From NCBI RefSeq assembly GCF_000378625.1, contig NZ_KB905161.1:368244-432243 (forward strand): a DNA stretch of 64,000 nt. Direction: 5' to 3'. Positions 45,656-55,031 of this stretch are shown here, piece after piece (the first letter of the stretch is position 1; the number at the start of each line of letters is the position of its first letter). The DNA comes from Colwellia piezophila ATCC BAA-637 (GTDB taxonomy: Bacteria; Pseudomonadota; Gammaproteobacteria; Enterobacterales; Alteromonadaceae). A program made the translations under genes and the position numbers. Below the pieces are notes generated by a model. The model saw nothing but the letters and a program-made list of their open reading frames with translations, made no database searches and was not told the DNA's origin.

Positions 45656-45736
45656 CATAAATTTAACTGCATAAATTTAACTGCATAAATTTAACTGCAT
45701 AAATTTAATTGCATAAATTTAATTGCATAAAATTTA
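45656..45736. repeat. 14-bp tandem repeat (about 5.8 copies)
   Basis: Unit CATAAATTTAACTG is repeated at 45656, 45670 and 45684, then as CATAAATTTAATTG at 45698 and 45712, followed by a partial unit. It lies in the 400-bp gap 45426-45825, 90 bp before the envelope-protein gene. I see no gene in the rest of the gap. Confidence 0.9.
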
Positions 45737-45825
45737 GCCTAATAAAAATAATTTTTTTCACTGCGACGGAGCTGATATCACACCCGCTAATTTCCACTAT
45801 AGATCTTTTATAAGGAATTAAAAGC

Positions 45826-46260
45826 ATGAAGAGTTTATTACTATGCTTGGCATGCGCTGTTTTTACCGTCAATGCTGGCGATTACACTACGCAGTTTTTC
45901 GCCGCTTCGTATCATCCTACGACTGAAAAAGACCTCAATAAAAATCACTATTTATTGGGCGTTGAGTACATTGAAGATAACATTGGCTACAGCCTGAGTA
46001 TATATAAAAACTCATTTTACCGAACAACCGTAATGTACACGCAATCCCTTTACATCGAAAATGATAGTAACAATTACAAGTTTTTTTTATCGGTGGGCGC
46101 CGCGACTGGTTACCAGGATACTGGAGCTGATTGCTTATTTGAACTGGGGAATATCTGTAGTGTTTTAGCGACAGGCGTTATTTTTACTACCTATGATATC
46201 AGGCCTAGAATTACTGTATTAGCTCAGGCCTTAGTCTTCAGCCTAGAATATAAGTGGTAA
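45826..46260 (+). CDS. Small exported protein, probable outer-membrane beta-barrel
   Basis: A 144-residue protein with a signal peptide (cleavage near VNA-GD). The mature part alternates hydrophobic and polar residues with many aromatic residues and ends in SLEYKW, a terminal aromatic as in small outer-membrane barrels. It contains three Cys. The strong ribosome site TAAGGAATT precedes ATG. I do not recognise the family. PagP-like or other 8-strand barrels are possible. Confidence 0.65.
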   Translation: MKSLLLCLACAVFTVNAGDYTTQFFAASYHPTTEKDLNKNHYLLGVEYIEDNIGYSLSIYKNSFYRTTVMYTQSLYIENDSNNYKFFLSVGAATGYQDTGADCLFELGNICSVLATGVIFTTYDIRPRITVLAQALVFSLEYKW

Positions 46261-46332
46261 TAATCTATGCTGACGGATTTTGGCTTTGAGTGCTCTCATG
46301 CCCCTGCATAGCGATTTTTACTGCGTCAAAAA

Positions 46333-46376
46333 AACAAAAAGCCGTAATCCTCTATGCTGAATAAAGAATACGGCTT
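46333..46376 (-). terminator. fabV terminator (possibly bidirectional)
   Basis: AAGCCGTA (46339-46346) pairs with TACGGCTT (46369-46376). On the minus strand it is followed by a U-rich tract (TTTTTGTTTTTTT), downstream of fabV. Confidence 0.75.
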
Positions 46377-46466
46377 CTTAATGGTTAACGCTGCCCCCTG
46401 AGGTTGTAGCCATTAACCTAGCTTATCTAAGTATAATTATGCATAACTATACATAACTCAGTAAAA

Positions 46467-47657
46467 CTAAATAAGGTTATTAATCGCTACTTCTGGGTTA
46501 AGGTCGGCATCATAATCAATACCTTCAATACCAAAACCAAACAATTTTAAGAACTCTTGATGATAAGCAACATAATCGGTTAATTCATCAAGAGTGTCAG
46601 TATCTACCTTGTTCCAGATATCAGTAACACGTTGCTGAACACTGTCTTCTAATTCTTTATAGTTTTGACGGAAACGACCTTGCTCATCTAAACGTGGCGA
46701 ATCACTGTATATGTTCTCTTTAAACAGGTTGGAAATTTGTTCGATACAACCTTCATAAGTACCATCAGCTTTCATCACTTTGAACATAGCTGAGATGTAT
46801 AACGGCATAATTGGAATCGCTGAACTTGCTTGAGTAACCACGGCATTTAATGACGTAACGCGGGCTTGACCATTTAAGTCTGCCGTTGCGACATTAATCG
46901 CGGTTGCAGCTCGGTCTAAATCTTCTTTCGCTTTACCAATAGTCGCTTTACCGTAAATTGGCCAAGTTAACTCTTTACCAATATAAGTGTAAGCGACAGT
47001 TTTAACGCCTGAGGCTAATACACCGGCATCATTAAGCGCGTTCATCCATAATTCCCAATCAGCGCCGCCCATGACATCAATAGTCCCTTGAATTTCAGCA
47101 TCATTTGCCGCTTCAACAGATATTTCATCAATAGTACGCTTTGAGGTATTAAGGTTCTTAGTGGTAACACTTTGACCAATTGGCTTTAACGTTGAAGAGT
47201 ACACTTCACCCGTATCTGGATCAGTTCTGCGTGGTGATGCTAGTGAATAAACCACTAAATCAATTTTACCCATATCGGCTTTAATGGCTGCAATCGCTTT
47301 TGCTTTTATTTCATGCGAAAAAGCATCGCCATTAATGTTCTTAGCGTAAATGCCGGCGGCATCGGCGGCTTTTACGAAAGCGGCGGTATTGTACCAACCA
47401 GCAGAGCCTGTTTTTCTTTCTGTCGGTGGTTTTTCAAAGAATATACCTAAGGTTTTAGCATCATGACCAAAAGTAGCGGTGATACGTGAAGCTAAACCAT
47501 AACCGGTAGAGGCGCCGATAACTAACACATTTTTAGGACCAGAAGTCGCTGATGTTTGTGCTTTCACATAAGTAATTTGCTCATTCACATGCGCTTCACA
47601 ACCTACTGGGTGAGCGTTAGTACAGATAAAACCACGAATTTTTGGTTTGATAACCAT
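46467..47657 (-). CDS. fabV: Trans-2-enoyl-ACP/CoA reductase FabV
   Basis: A 396-residue enoyl reductase of the FabV/TER family, which performs the last step of fatty-acid elongation with NADH. The N-terminus ([19 protein letters not shown] pattern), [16 protein letters not shown] for cofactor binding and [26 protein letters not shown] are diagnostic. The active-site Tyr-x8-Lys lies in [23 protein letters not shown]. FabV is triclosan-resistant. It is common in Vibrio and Colwellia relatives. Confidence 0.97.
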   Translation of the reverse strand: MVIKPKIRGFICTNAHPVGCEAHVNEQITYVKAQTSATSGPKNVLVIGASTGYGLASRITATFGHDAKTLGIFFEKPPTERKTGSAGWYNTAAFVKAADAAGIYAKNINGDAFSHEIKAKAIAAIKADMGKIDLVVYSLASPRRTDPDTGEVYSSTLKPIGQSVTTKNLNTSKRTIDEISVEAANDAEIQGTIDVMGGADWELWMNALNDAGVLASGVKTVAYTYIGKELTWPIYGKATIGKAKEDLDRAATAINVATADLNGQARVTSLNAVVTQASSAIPIMPLYISAMFKVMKADGTYEGCIEQISNLFKENIYSDSPRLDEQGRFRQNYKELEDSVQQRVTDIWNKVDTDTLDELTDYVAYHQEFLKLFGFGIEGIDYDADLNPEVAINNLI

Positions 47658-47815
47658 AAGTAAACCTTTTTTATTTATATTAGTGACTCAGCTACCGTAA
47701 TACCATTTACATAAATCATAGCTAAGATTTGAAAGAGACTTTCAATAATTTTGAGACATTGTACCTTGCCTTAAGCATAAAGAGGTACGACCAGACAATA
47801 TCATAATTAAGAACG

Positions 47816-48130
47816 TTATTTTCCGCCACCTAAACAGTTCGGTGAGCTAGGCGTATTATTAGCATACTGCTCTTGCCATTGTGATTCTGTATAGGTGTGT
47901 AAAGCAAGCGCATGAATTTTTTCAGCAAGCTCTTCGACAAGAACTGCGTTGACTAAACGATGGCGCTTAATTAAGCGTTCATTGTCAAAAGCTTTAGCAA
48001 CAATAATCACTTTAAAATGTGACTCACTGCCCGGAGGAACATTATGGTTATTGCTCTCATTAATAACCTCTAAGTGTGAAGGCTCAAATGCATCAAGCAG
48101 TTTTTGTTCAATAACAGAAGCAACAGTCAT
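47816..48130 (-). CDS. bolA: BolA-family protein
   Basis: A 104-residue protein starting at ATG 48130 (the frame extends 31 codons upstream without homology). The BolA fold is recognised by VIEQKLLDAFEPSHLEVINES, VPPGSESHFKVIIVAKAFDNERLIKRHRLV and the LALHTYT motif with its conserved His. BolA works with monothiol glutaredoxins in iron-sulfur handling and affects cell shape and stress response. It is divergent from rlmG; yajG and ampG, its neighbours in E. coli, lie nearby. Confidence 0.95.
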   Translation of the reverse strand: MTVASVIEQKLLDAFEPSHLEVINESNNHNVPPGSESHFKVIIVAKAFDNERLIKRHRLVNAVLVEELAEKIHALALHTYTESQWQEQYANNTPSSPNCLGGGK

Positions 48131-48283
48131 TATATTCTCGCTGAATTTTAAAGGGTAAGCACCGAAGTCATAGGCACTAAAAGTGGCAAATATTTTAGCT
48201 GATTTAAGTGGATAGACCAACAATATGTTGTGAATTATGACACAATAGCCGACAAATTTTTACTGACCTTTTAGCCAATTTTT

Positions 48284-49462
48284 ATGATCAGCCCTTTTAT
48301 TGTTAATGATAAGAACTTATTTCTAAGCCGTTTCCCTGCTGCGCAAGTAAACCGCAGTTTACAAGCATGGGACTCAGCCGATGAGTACCTATTAAACCAT
48401 ATTAATGAACAAGGTTTAGTTAACGCTAACACTAAGGTGGCTATTTTTAATGATGCCTTCGGCGCATTGGCTACCAATTTCTGCCATTCAGCCAGTGAAA
48501 ATCCAACCGTACTTTGCATCAATGATTCCTATATTAGTAGCCAAGGCATCAGCTACAACATTGAACAAAATTATTTAGATGATAGTAAAATTGAGCAACT
48601 TAACTCGCTTGATAGCTTGCCTAATGACATTGATATCATTTTATACAAAATTCCTAAAAGCAAATCGTTACTTATCGAACAGCTTATTCAAATCAAAAAA
48701 TCGGTGAGTGATACCTGTATTTTTATCGCTGCTGATCGTGCAAAAGAAATTCACAGCGCGACCCTAAAAGTGTTTGAAAAACATTTAGGCAGCACTAAAA
48801 CATCATTGGCAGTAAAAAAAGCCCGTTTAGTATTTTGTCAGTTTGATAATAAGCAAGTACATCAGTCGCCTTTCCCAACGGTGTGGTCGCTAGCACATAA
48901 ATCTACTAATGACTCGCCATCGCGTGAGTTCACCATAAGCAACCATGCCAATGTCTATGCCCGAGAAAAGTTAGATATTGGCGCCCGCTATTTTATTGAG
49001 AATTTACCTAACGTTGCTGCTAACAGCAAAGTAATCGACTTAGGTTGTGGTAACGGTGTTATTGGCCTGACCGTCTTAGCCAATCAACCTGAAGCGCAGG
49101 TGCAGTTTATTGATGAGTCACCAATGGCAATAGCTTCTGCTGAGCAGAATATAAAAACAAACCTACCTGAATCCCTGGAGAATTGTCAGTTTACCCTTAA
49201 CGATTCTTTAACCGATATTGAAGGTGGTAGTGTTGATTTAATTTTATGTAACCCTCCTTTTCATCAAAATACTGCAACAACCGATCATATCGCTTGGCAA
49301 ATGTTTAAAGACAGTCATCGGGTATTAAAAAAAGGCGGGGAGCTACGCATTATTGGAAACCAACAATTAGCATATCATATTAAATTACAACGCCTTTTTG
49401 GCAACGAAACGCTAATAGCCAGCAACAATAAATTTGTTACTCAATCTGCCATTAAAAAATAA
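48284..49462 (+). CDS. rlmG: 23S rRNA (guanine-1835-N2)-methyltransferase RlmG
   Basis: A 392-residue two-domain methyltransferase. The N-terminal pseudo-domain has SLQAWDSADEYLL and ILYKIPKSKSLLIEQL; the C-terminal SAM-binding domain has VIDLGCGNGVIGL, VQFIDESPMA and the catalytic LILCNPPFHQ. It resembles RlmG (YgjO) more than the shorter RsmC: the N-terminal LQAWDSADEYLL and the C-terminal NNKFV both fit RlmG. It modifies G1835 of 23S rRNA. Confidence 0.9.
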   Translation: MISPFIVNDKNLFLSRFPAAQVNRSLQAWDSADEYLLNHINEQGLVNANTKVAIFNDAFGALATNFCHSASENPTVLCINDSYISSQGISYNIEQNYLDDSKIEQLNSLDSLPNDIDIILYKIPKSKSLLIEQLIQIKKSVSDTCIFIAADRAKEIHSATLKVFEKHLGSTKTSLAVKKARLVFCQFDNKQVHQSPFPTVWSLAHKSTNDSPSREFTISNHANVYAREKLDIGARYFIENLPNVAANSKVIDLGCGNGVIGLTVLANQPEAQVQFIDESPMAIASAEQNIKTNLPESLENCQFTLNDSLTDIEGGSVDLILCNPPFHQNTATTDHIAWQMFKDSHRVLKKGGELRIIGNQQLAYHIKLQRLFGNETLIASNNKFVTQSAIKK

Positions 49463-49477
49463 AAGATAATTAACGTT

Positions 49478-50047
49478 ATGCCATTGATCAGTTTTAAATT
49501 TGTCGCTCTCGCCTTTTTATTGGTGAGTATTTTTAGTTGTGGTACTACCCCGACACATTTAATTGTATCGCCACAGGTATATCTTGCGCCTTCAAACCTA
49601 CTTGCTAATAAAGTAGTAGATATAACCGTTGTTGATATGCGTACCAGTACACACATCATCCAAATTCTAGAAAAGGACGAAGCCGCGGTCATTCTTTCTG
49701 CCGAGCTGCGCCTTGAAGATACCATCCAAGACTTATTAGTTAGCCACTGGCAACGACAAGGCCTAGTCTTTACTAACCCCACTGAAAACAATATGGTGGT
49801 AACCATAGAAAAAGCGATCATCAGTGTTGAGCAAGAAAGTGTAACTTATACCACCCAAAGTGAAATCATAATTAAAGTCACCATTGATAATGATAAACAA
49901 ACGCTGACCAGTAGCTTTAAAAAAAGAGCCTACAGTGATGGTGCTCTGCAAGCTGATATTGCCGTGTTAGAGCGAGAATTCAATCAGCACTTAAGCGCCC
50001 TGCTTAAACAAATACTAATCAGTAAAGATATTGAAAAATTTTTATGA
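49478..50047 (+). CDS. yajG: YajG-family lipoprotein
   Basis: A 189-residue lipoprotein: a signal peptide with lipobox IFSC (Cys21), then LIVSPQVYLAPSNLLANKVVDITVVDMRTST, the conserved YajG block. It starts 16 bp after rlmG, so it is probably co-transcribed. E. coli yajG lies between bolA and ampG, and here the same genes are within 4 kb. The function is unknown. Confidence 0.85.
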   Translation: MPLISFKFVALAFLLVSIFSCGTTPTHLIVSPQVYLAPSNLLANKVVDITVVDMRTSTHIIQILEKDEAAVILSAELRLEDTIQDLLVSHWQRQGLVFTNPTENNMVVTIEKAIISVEQESVTYTTQSEIIIKVTIDNDKQTLTSSFKKRAYSDGALQADIAVLEREFNQHLSALLKQILISKDIEKFL

Positions 50048-50097
50048 TTGCAAAGACGTTAATTAATTTTCACTTTCACAAGTAAGGCTAGGTAATT

Positions 50098-50685
50098 TTG
50101 AAAAAAATTTTTCACTATATTATGGCGAGCATTTTACTCGTTAGTAGCACTTTCAGTAGCGCTGTTGATCCGACTAACCTTTACCCAAAAGTAAAATTTG
50201 TTACCTCCATGGGTGTCATTATTGTTGAACTTGATAGAGTAAAAGCCCCGGTAACCGTGGATAACTTTCTAGAATATGTGGTGAAAGGTGAGTATAACAA
50301 CACCATTTTCCACCGGGTTATTGAAGACTTTATTGTTCAAGGCGGTGGTTATGACGCTAAGTTTACCGCGAGAAAATTAGGTAAAAGTATCTTTAATGAA
50401 TCAGGTAATGGTTTAAAAAATGAAATAGGCACCATTGCCATGGCAAAAGAAAGCCGTCCGCATACCGCCAATCGACAGTTCTTTTTTAATATGGCTGACA
50501 ACACTACTTTAGATCCCGGTAGAAGATGGGGTTACGCCGTTTTTGGTGCCATCGTTGAAGGTGAAGAGGTACTAGCCGCCATAGCTAAAGTACCAACCGA
50601 TTATAACGAGAGCATGGCTTGGAATGATGTCCCGGTAAAACCTGTCACCTTGATTAGCGCAACATTATTACCTGCAGGCGAGTAA
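50098..50685 (+). CDS. Periplasmic cyclophilin-type peptidyl-prolyl isomerase
   Basis: A 195-residue protein. The start is TTG 50098, with AAGGCTAGG upstream; this start gives a proper signal peptide (KKIFHYIMASILLVSSTFSSA). The cyclophilin domain shows VDNFLEYV, NTIFHRVIEDFIVQGGGY, ESRPHTANRQFFFNMADN and YAVFGAIVEGEEV. The catalytic Arg in FHRV and the FFFN-type motif are kept. It belongs with PpiA-like foldases of the periplasm. Confidence 0.93.
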   Translation: MKKIFHYIMASILLVSSTFSSAVDPTNLYPKVKFVTSMGVIIVELDRVKAPVTVDNFLEYVVKGEYNNTIFHRVIEDFIVQGGGYDAKFTARKLGKSIFNESGNGLKNEIGTIAMAKESRPHTANRQFFFNMADNTTLDPGRRWGYAVFGAIVEGEEVLAAIAKVPTDYNESMAWNDVPVKPVTLISATLLPAGE

Positions 50686-50920
50686 GGAATAAGTATCTTC
50701 GCCCCGAACGTTTACAAAATAACAACAAATATTACCTAATATTTTTTGACAAAAAACCAATTATCACCGATAAATAAGTAAGTAAGTAAGCGCACATTCA
50801 ACCATAAAAATAACAATAAAAAGTGAATAAAGCGCTAACGCCTGTCAGTGAGAATCATAACTTCTCATTAAGCACCGTCATATTGAGTGTAAAGTAGTAT
50901 GCAGGCATTAAGGGGACATT

Positions 50921-51250
50921 ATGATAATTGAGCAATTTATCGATCAAAAAATATTGCAAATGAATAGCTATGTAAGCGCTGTTATTGCACAAGAACTCCA
51001 TTATACAGAACTCGATGGTTTCATTTCAGATACTATGTCTGAATGGACTTTACTCCGTGTGGTAGATGAAACGCCGCATAGCGCTAAAGAACGTGTGTTT
51101 TGGCACTTGATGCACGAAGTTAGCCTGCATGGCGCTCAAGCCCTAAGCCAAGATTTATTTTTTAAGAGTGAAATGAGTACCTGTTTAGACTTTTTCAACG
51201 GCTCAGGTAGCTACCCTATCGATTGTATCGGCTGGCGACCAATAGCATAA
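50921..51250 (+). CDS. Hypothetical protein
   Basis: A 109-residue soluble protein with no signal peptide. It contains the stretch ERVFWHLMHEVSLHGAQALSQDLFFKSEM and ends IDCIGWRPIA. A strong ribosome site (AAGGGGA, 7 nt before ATG) supports it. It stands between the cyclophilin gene and ampG. It looks like a lineage-specific protein; I do not recognise a family. Confidence 0.7.
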   Translation: MIIEQFIDQKILQMNSYVSAVIAQELHYTELDGFISDTMSEWTLLRVVDETPHSAKERVFWHLMHEVSLHGAQALSQDLFFKSEMSTCLDFFNGSGSYPIDCIGWRPIA

Positions 51251-51363
51251 CTAAAGCGAGTCGTGATTAAAAAGCCAGTCAAATACCATATGCCCCTTCT
51301 GCAAGTCGCAAGCCTCTGATAGACTTAAAAGTATTCCCTTTTATCACCTTGAATGACTTGTTA

Positions 51364-52635
51364 ATGCCAACAACCACCCTAGCGAAGACTAGCTCTTTTA
51401 AAGAAGCCATTTTAAATAAGCGTATGCTTATTTGTATTTTCACCGGTTTTAGCTCTGGTTTGCCGCTCTTTGTCTTGTATCAGCTAGTACCGGGTTGGTT
51501 ACGATCTGAAGGCGTAAGCCTTGCTGAGATTGGCTTATTCTCCTTAATTGGCATCCCTTATGTCTGGAAATTTATCTGGTCGCCCTTGATGGATCGCTAC
51601 TCCCTAGGGCTACTCGGCCGACGCCGTAGTTGGATGCTAGCAACACAGTTGCTGCTTTTAGGCTCGATTGCTGGCTTTGGTTTTGTAAATCCTATTATGG
51701 ACATCTGGTCGGTTGCTTATTTAGCTGCCGCGGTCGCTTTTTTCAGTGCCAGTCAAGATATAGTACTAGACGCTTACCGACGAGAATTATTACCTGATAA
51801 TGAATTGGGGTTAGGTAATTCAATCCATGTACAAGCTTACCGACTTTCAGGGCTAGTACCTGGCTCTCTTGGTTTTATTTTGGCCGATCATATGAGTTGG
51901 CAATCTGTTTTCATGATAGTGGCGGCTTTCATGTTGTTAGGGGTATTGTTAACCTTGTTCATTAAAGAACTCGAGTCTGAACATGGCGCACCCAAATCGT
52001 TAAAAGATGCAGTTGTGTTACCCTTTAAAGACTTTATTCAAAGCAAAGGTCTTAAGTCTGCAGCTTATACGTTATCTTTCCTGGTACTTTATAAGTTAGG
52101 GGACAATATGGCGACAGCATTACAAACACCATTCTTCATTGATATGGGTTTTAGCATGACTGAAATAGGCGTTGTCGCCAAAACAGCCTCATTAATTGCC
52201 ATGACTATAGGTATTGTTATTGGCGGTTTAGTGATGGTAAAACTCAGTATCAACCGAGCGTTGTGGTTATTTGGTATTGTACAAATTCTCAGTATTTTAG
52301 GCTTTGCTGCCCTCGCTGAAATAGGACATAACACCTATGCTTTAGCTATAGCGATGGGATTTGAATATTTAGGTGTTGGCTTAGGAACTGCAGCCATGAC
52401 CGCTTTTATTGCCAAAACAACTAACCCTGCTTTTGCGGCAACCCAAATTGCTTTATTTACTGCCTTGGCGGTAGTGCCTCGTACTTTTGCTAATGCCACC
52501 ACCGGAGTTATTGTTGAACAAATAGGTTGGACTAACTTTTATTTCTTATGCACAGCCCTAGCCGTACCTGGTATGTTGATGTTATTTAAAGTTGCCCCTT
52601 GGAATGAAACTTCACCTAACTCGAGTAAAAATTAA
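51364..52635 (+). CDS. ampG: Muropeptide permease AmpG
   Basis: A 423-residue major-facilitator protein with 12 predicted helices. The N-terminal FTGFSSGLPLFVLYQLVPGWLRSEGVSLAEIGLFSLIGIPYVWKFIWSPLMDRY is diagnostic for AmpG, as is SASQDIVLDAYRRELL. It imports anhydro-muropeptides for cell-wall recycling, which also feeds AmpC beta-lactamase induction in species that have ampR. It lies with yajG and bolA as in E. coli. ATG 51364 is used; TTG 51349 is an alternative. Confidence 0.93.
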   Translation: MPTTTLAKTSSFKEAILNKRMLICIFTGFSSGLPLFVLYQLVPGWLRSEGVSLAEIGLFSLIGIPYVWKFIWSPLMDRYSLGLLGRRRSWMLATQLLLLGSIAGFGFVNPIMDIWSVAYLAAAVAFFSASQDIVLDAYRRELLPDNELGLGNSIHVQAYRLSGLVPGSLGFILADHMSWQSVFMIVAAFMLLGVLLTLFIKELESEHGAPKSLKDAVVLPFKDFIQSKGLKSAAYTLSFLVLYKLGDNMATALQTPFFIDMGFSMTEIGVVAKTASLIAMTIGIVIGGLVMVKLSINRALWLFGIVQILSILGFAALAEIGHNTYALAIAMGFEYLGVGLGTAAMTAFIAKTTNPAFAATQIALFTALAVVPRTFANATTGVIVEQIGWTNFYFLCTALAVPGMLMLFKVAPWNETSPNSSKN

Positions 52636-52722
52636 TTAAACTATTACAAATAAACTTAACGATGAAGTCAGTGAAAACAACCGCTATAGAAGTGTTTATT
52701 AAACCAAGCTGAGGCTATTTAT

Positions 52723-52893
52723 ATGATTAAATTTTTTTTCTTACTCCCTATTATTATGTGTGCAATATGGGCATGGTATTTAGATGCTCGCGGCTATAAC
52801 TTAAAGCAAGGCGTCAAAGGCTTTACCTACATTATTGCCTTCAACAGTATTATTATTGGCTTTTTTGTGATGATGATTTGGGTCACCCATTAA
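52723..52893 (+). CDS. Small two-helix membrane protein
   Basis: A 56-residue protein with two hydrophobic helices (about residues 3-19 and 34-53) joined by LDARGYNLKQGVKGF. A GAGG ribosome site lies 9 nt before ATG. Although short, the composition is that of a real conserved inner-membrane peptide, similar in style to small conserved proteins of Alteromonadales. The function is unknown. It lies 87 bp after ampG. Confidence 0.65.
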   Translation: MIKFFFLLPIIMCAIWAWYLDARGYNLKQGVKGFTYIIAFNSIIIGFFVMMIWVTH

Positions 52894-52910
52894 CTTAACC
52901 GGTACCGTGA

Positions 52911-53087
52911 AAATATTTATGCGAGCAATATCGATAAACAGTGTCGTTGCAACCAGGGGTTGGAAGACCTGACTTTAATTACACATCAGCCGATTGGCCT
53001 TACGTTCAAGATGAAGTGTGTCAGCTATTAGTAATTGATGAGGTTAGTTTAAACGCCTTGCTTACCGAGTTCACTGAGCGTCAGTGA
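52911..53087 (+). pseudogene. Frameshifted gene remnant
   Basis: The last 48 codons (GTG near 52941 to TGA 53085-53087) read a protein-like sequence ending LLVIDEVSLNALLTEFTERQ. The upstream part continues in another frame (ENIYASNIDKQCRCNQG), which suggests a frameshift and loss of the 5' end. Its last 12 codons are repeated in the tandem units that follow. I do not recognise the original gene. Confidence 0.4.
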
Positions 53088-53638
53088 ATATTAATTGTCT
53101 AGCTAAAGCTGCTACTTGAGCGCCCTTACATAGTAATAATGTGGTAATAATATGCTAATAATCAGGTAAACGTTAAGATAAACCGTTGGTAAATTGACCC
53201 CAAGAAAGTAACAACACTCAAAAATAATCTAAAACCCTCTAAACCATACCCGCCATTTTATTTTGACCTTACTTTGAACGCCTTGCTTACCGAGTTCACT
53301 GAGCGTGGTTTACATAAAGGTGCTAATAATCAGGTAAACGTTAAGATAAGCCGTTGGTAAATTGACCCCAAGAAAGTAACAACACTCAAAAACAATCTAA
53401 AACCCTCTAAACCATACCCGCCATTTCATTTTGACCTTACTTTGAACGCCTTGCTTACCGAGTTCACTGAGCGTCAGTGAATATTAATTGTCTAGCTAAA
53501 GGTGCTACTTGATCGCCTTTACATAGTAATAATATGGTAATAATCCGGTAAACGTTAAGATAAGCCGTTGGTAAATTGCCCCCATGAAAGTAACATCACT
53601 CTAAAATCCTCTAAACCACAACCCGCCATTTCATTTTG
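53052..53638. repeat. Three tandem copies of the yacL 3' end and flanking DNA
   Basis: Units start at 53052, 53277 and 53445 with AACGCCTTGCTTACCGAG (lengths about 225, 168 and 194 bp). Each runs through GGTAAACGTTAAGATAA and ends in a copy of the yacL C-terminal coding sequence (on the minus strand). The third unit overlaps the real yacL 3' end (53555-53638); the first two are decayed, with stop codons in the yacL frame. Unit 2 lacks an internal ~60-bp part. Confidence 0.88.
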
Positions 53639-53953
53639 ATCCAGGTGGATATGCTCATCCGTTAACATCTCAGGTAAGCCTTCGCCACTACCATTGAGTG
53701 AACCATTCAGACTGACGTTAGTTTGAATCGAGATATCTTCACGGTTTAGGGTAATAGAGTACTCGCTACCCGTAATGAGTATCTCACTTGCCTGGCCTTT
53801 GTCGATATTGTCGATGGCCGTTAGCAGTTCGGTAAGTTTAGTAACGTTATGTCCTAATTCAACTTCCATCCATGGACCTATCACTTCATGCTCTAGTGAG
53901 AAGAGCGCTCGGGCTTCGCCTGTTACGGCATCGTGTACAAATTCATATTCCAT
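53555..53953 (-). CDS. yacL: YacL-family (UPF0231) protein
   Basis: A 132-residue acidic protein starting at ATG 53953 (MEYEFVHDAVTGEARALFSLEHEVIGPWMEVE pattern of UPF0231/YacL). The C-terminal block MAGCGLEDFRVMLLSWGQF is also typical. It carries a small Ser/Leu/Asn/Gly repeat (NVSLNGSLNGSGEGL) not seen in E. coli YacL. The function is unknown. Its 3' end has been duplicated in tandem downstream. Confidence 0.85.
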   Translation of the reverse strand: MEYEFVHDAVTGEARALFSLEHEVIGPWMEVELGHNVTKLTELLTAIDNIDKGQASEILITGSEYSITLNREDISIQTNVSLNGSLNGSGEGLPEMLTDEHIHLDQNEMAGCGLEDFRVMLLSWGQFTNGLS

Positions 53954-54037
53954 AGCCTTTCCTATCTTGTGCGGCATAAAAGGGCATACTTTAAGTGTAG
54001 CAAAGCTTTGCCGATGTCTAGCAATTGTGTGAAATTA

Positions 54038-54691
54038 TTACTGCGCTTGCCACTGACAAGTGAGTAAGACATTGTTAGTAACTAAGTTATCTGTTTGCTT
54101 CAAAAAAACCTGACCGATAAAATCATCATTTTTAGTAATAATACCAACACCTTTAGGTGTACCTGTCATAACAATATCGCCATCTTCAAGGGTAACAAAT
54201 GATTGTAATGCTGTTAATATTTCATCAGGTTTTACCATCATCAACGTCACCCCGCCTCGTTGTTTGAGTCTGTCATTAATAGTCATCGATAAATTTAGCT
54301 GGTGAATTTCATCTTGCGCAATGCTAACAAAGTCACTAAAAACAGCAGAACCATCAAACGCCTTAGCACGTTCCCATGGCAGGCCTTTAGCTTTTAATTT
54401 AGCCTGCACCTCACGTTTCGTTAAATCTAAACCAAGCGCAACCGCAGTAAACTGGCCACCTTGATAAAGAAAACTTAACTCGGCTTCATAATGTAAAATA
54501 TCATCATTATGCTTAGCGTTAAGCGTGGTGCTAATGGCCGAATTAGGCTTAAAAAACACCACCATTTCATCCGGCATCTCATTAGCAAGCTCTTTAATAT
54601 GATCGACATAATTACGACCGATACAAACTATTTTTGATGGGGTTATCTGCTGTGCTGATATACCAGCTGAAACTAAGGTAACTGTATTCAT
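54038..54691 (-). CDS. Fumarylacetoacetate hydrolase family protein
   Basis: A 217-residue FAH-fold protein. It opens ITPSKIVCIGRNYVDHIKELANEMPDEMVVFFKPNSAI and keeps the metal ligands in HYEAELSF plus the C-terminal MTGTPKGVG. Small single-domain members act on 2-keto acids (acylpyruvate hydrolase or oxaloacetate decarboxylase activity). The precise substrate cannot be read. It stands alone between yacL and fadL. Confidence 0.88.
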   Translation of the reverse strand: MNTVTLVSAGISAQQITPSKIVCIGRNYVDHIKELANEMPDEMVVFFKPNSAISTTLNAKHNDDILHYEAELSFLYQGGQFTAVALGLDLTKREVQAKLKAKGLPWERAKAFDGSAVFSDFVSIAQDEIHQLNLSMTINDRLKQRGGVTLMMVKPDEILTALQSFVTLEDGDIVMTGTPKGVGIITKNDDFIGQVFLKQTDNLVTNNVLLTCQWQAQ

Positions 54692-55031
54692 AAAGTGCTA
54701 TTGACCTACATAGTATTGATAGCGGGCATAATAATCAGTTACTTGTAGTGGGACAAGGGGATTTTATCTCTAATGTTAAAATATAAAGCCATGTATTTCA
54801 TCTCACTAGCAAAAATCATACAACTCCCGATAAAATAAATATCGTCAAAGCACGCTATAAAATAGCATTAGCTATCACCAACAACGTTGACAGCCTCCCT
54901 AACACTCGTAACAGCAGATATTCTCACCAGTGCTACAGTTTGATTACCAGTTATTACCATTGATAACAGTTCTGGTCTGACCTTTGAGGTAGGCTCATTA
55001 CTTTAAAATTATAAGAAATGGTCCAAAAATT
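54692..55031. promoter_or_regulatory. fadL upstream region with a FadR box
   Basis: A 340-bp region. At 54970-54986 the sequence TTCTGGTCTGACCTTTG matches the FadR operator core CTGGTCNGACC, 45 bp before the fadL start. This suggests repression by FadR, relieved by long-chain acyl-CoA. The rest is AT-rich, with no gene seen. Confidence 0.65.
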
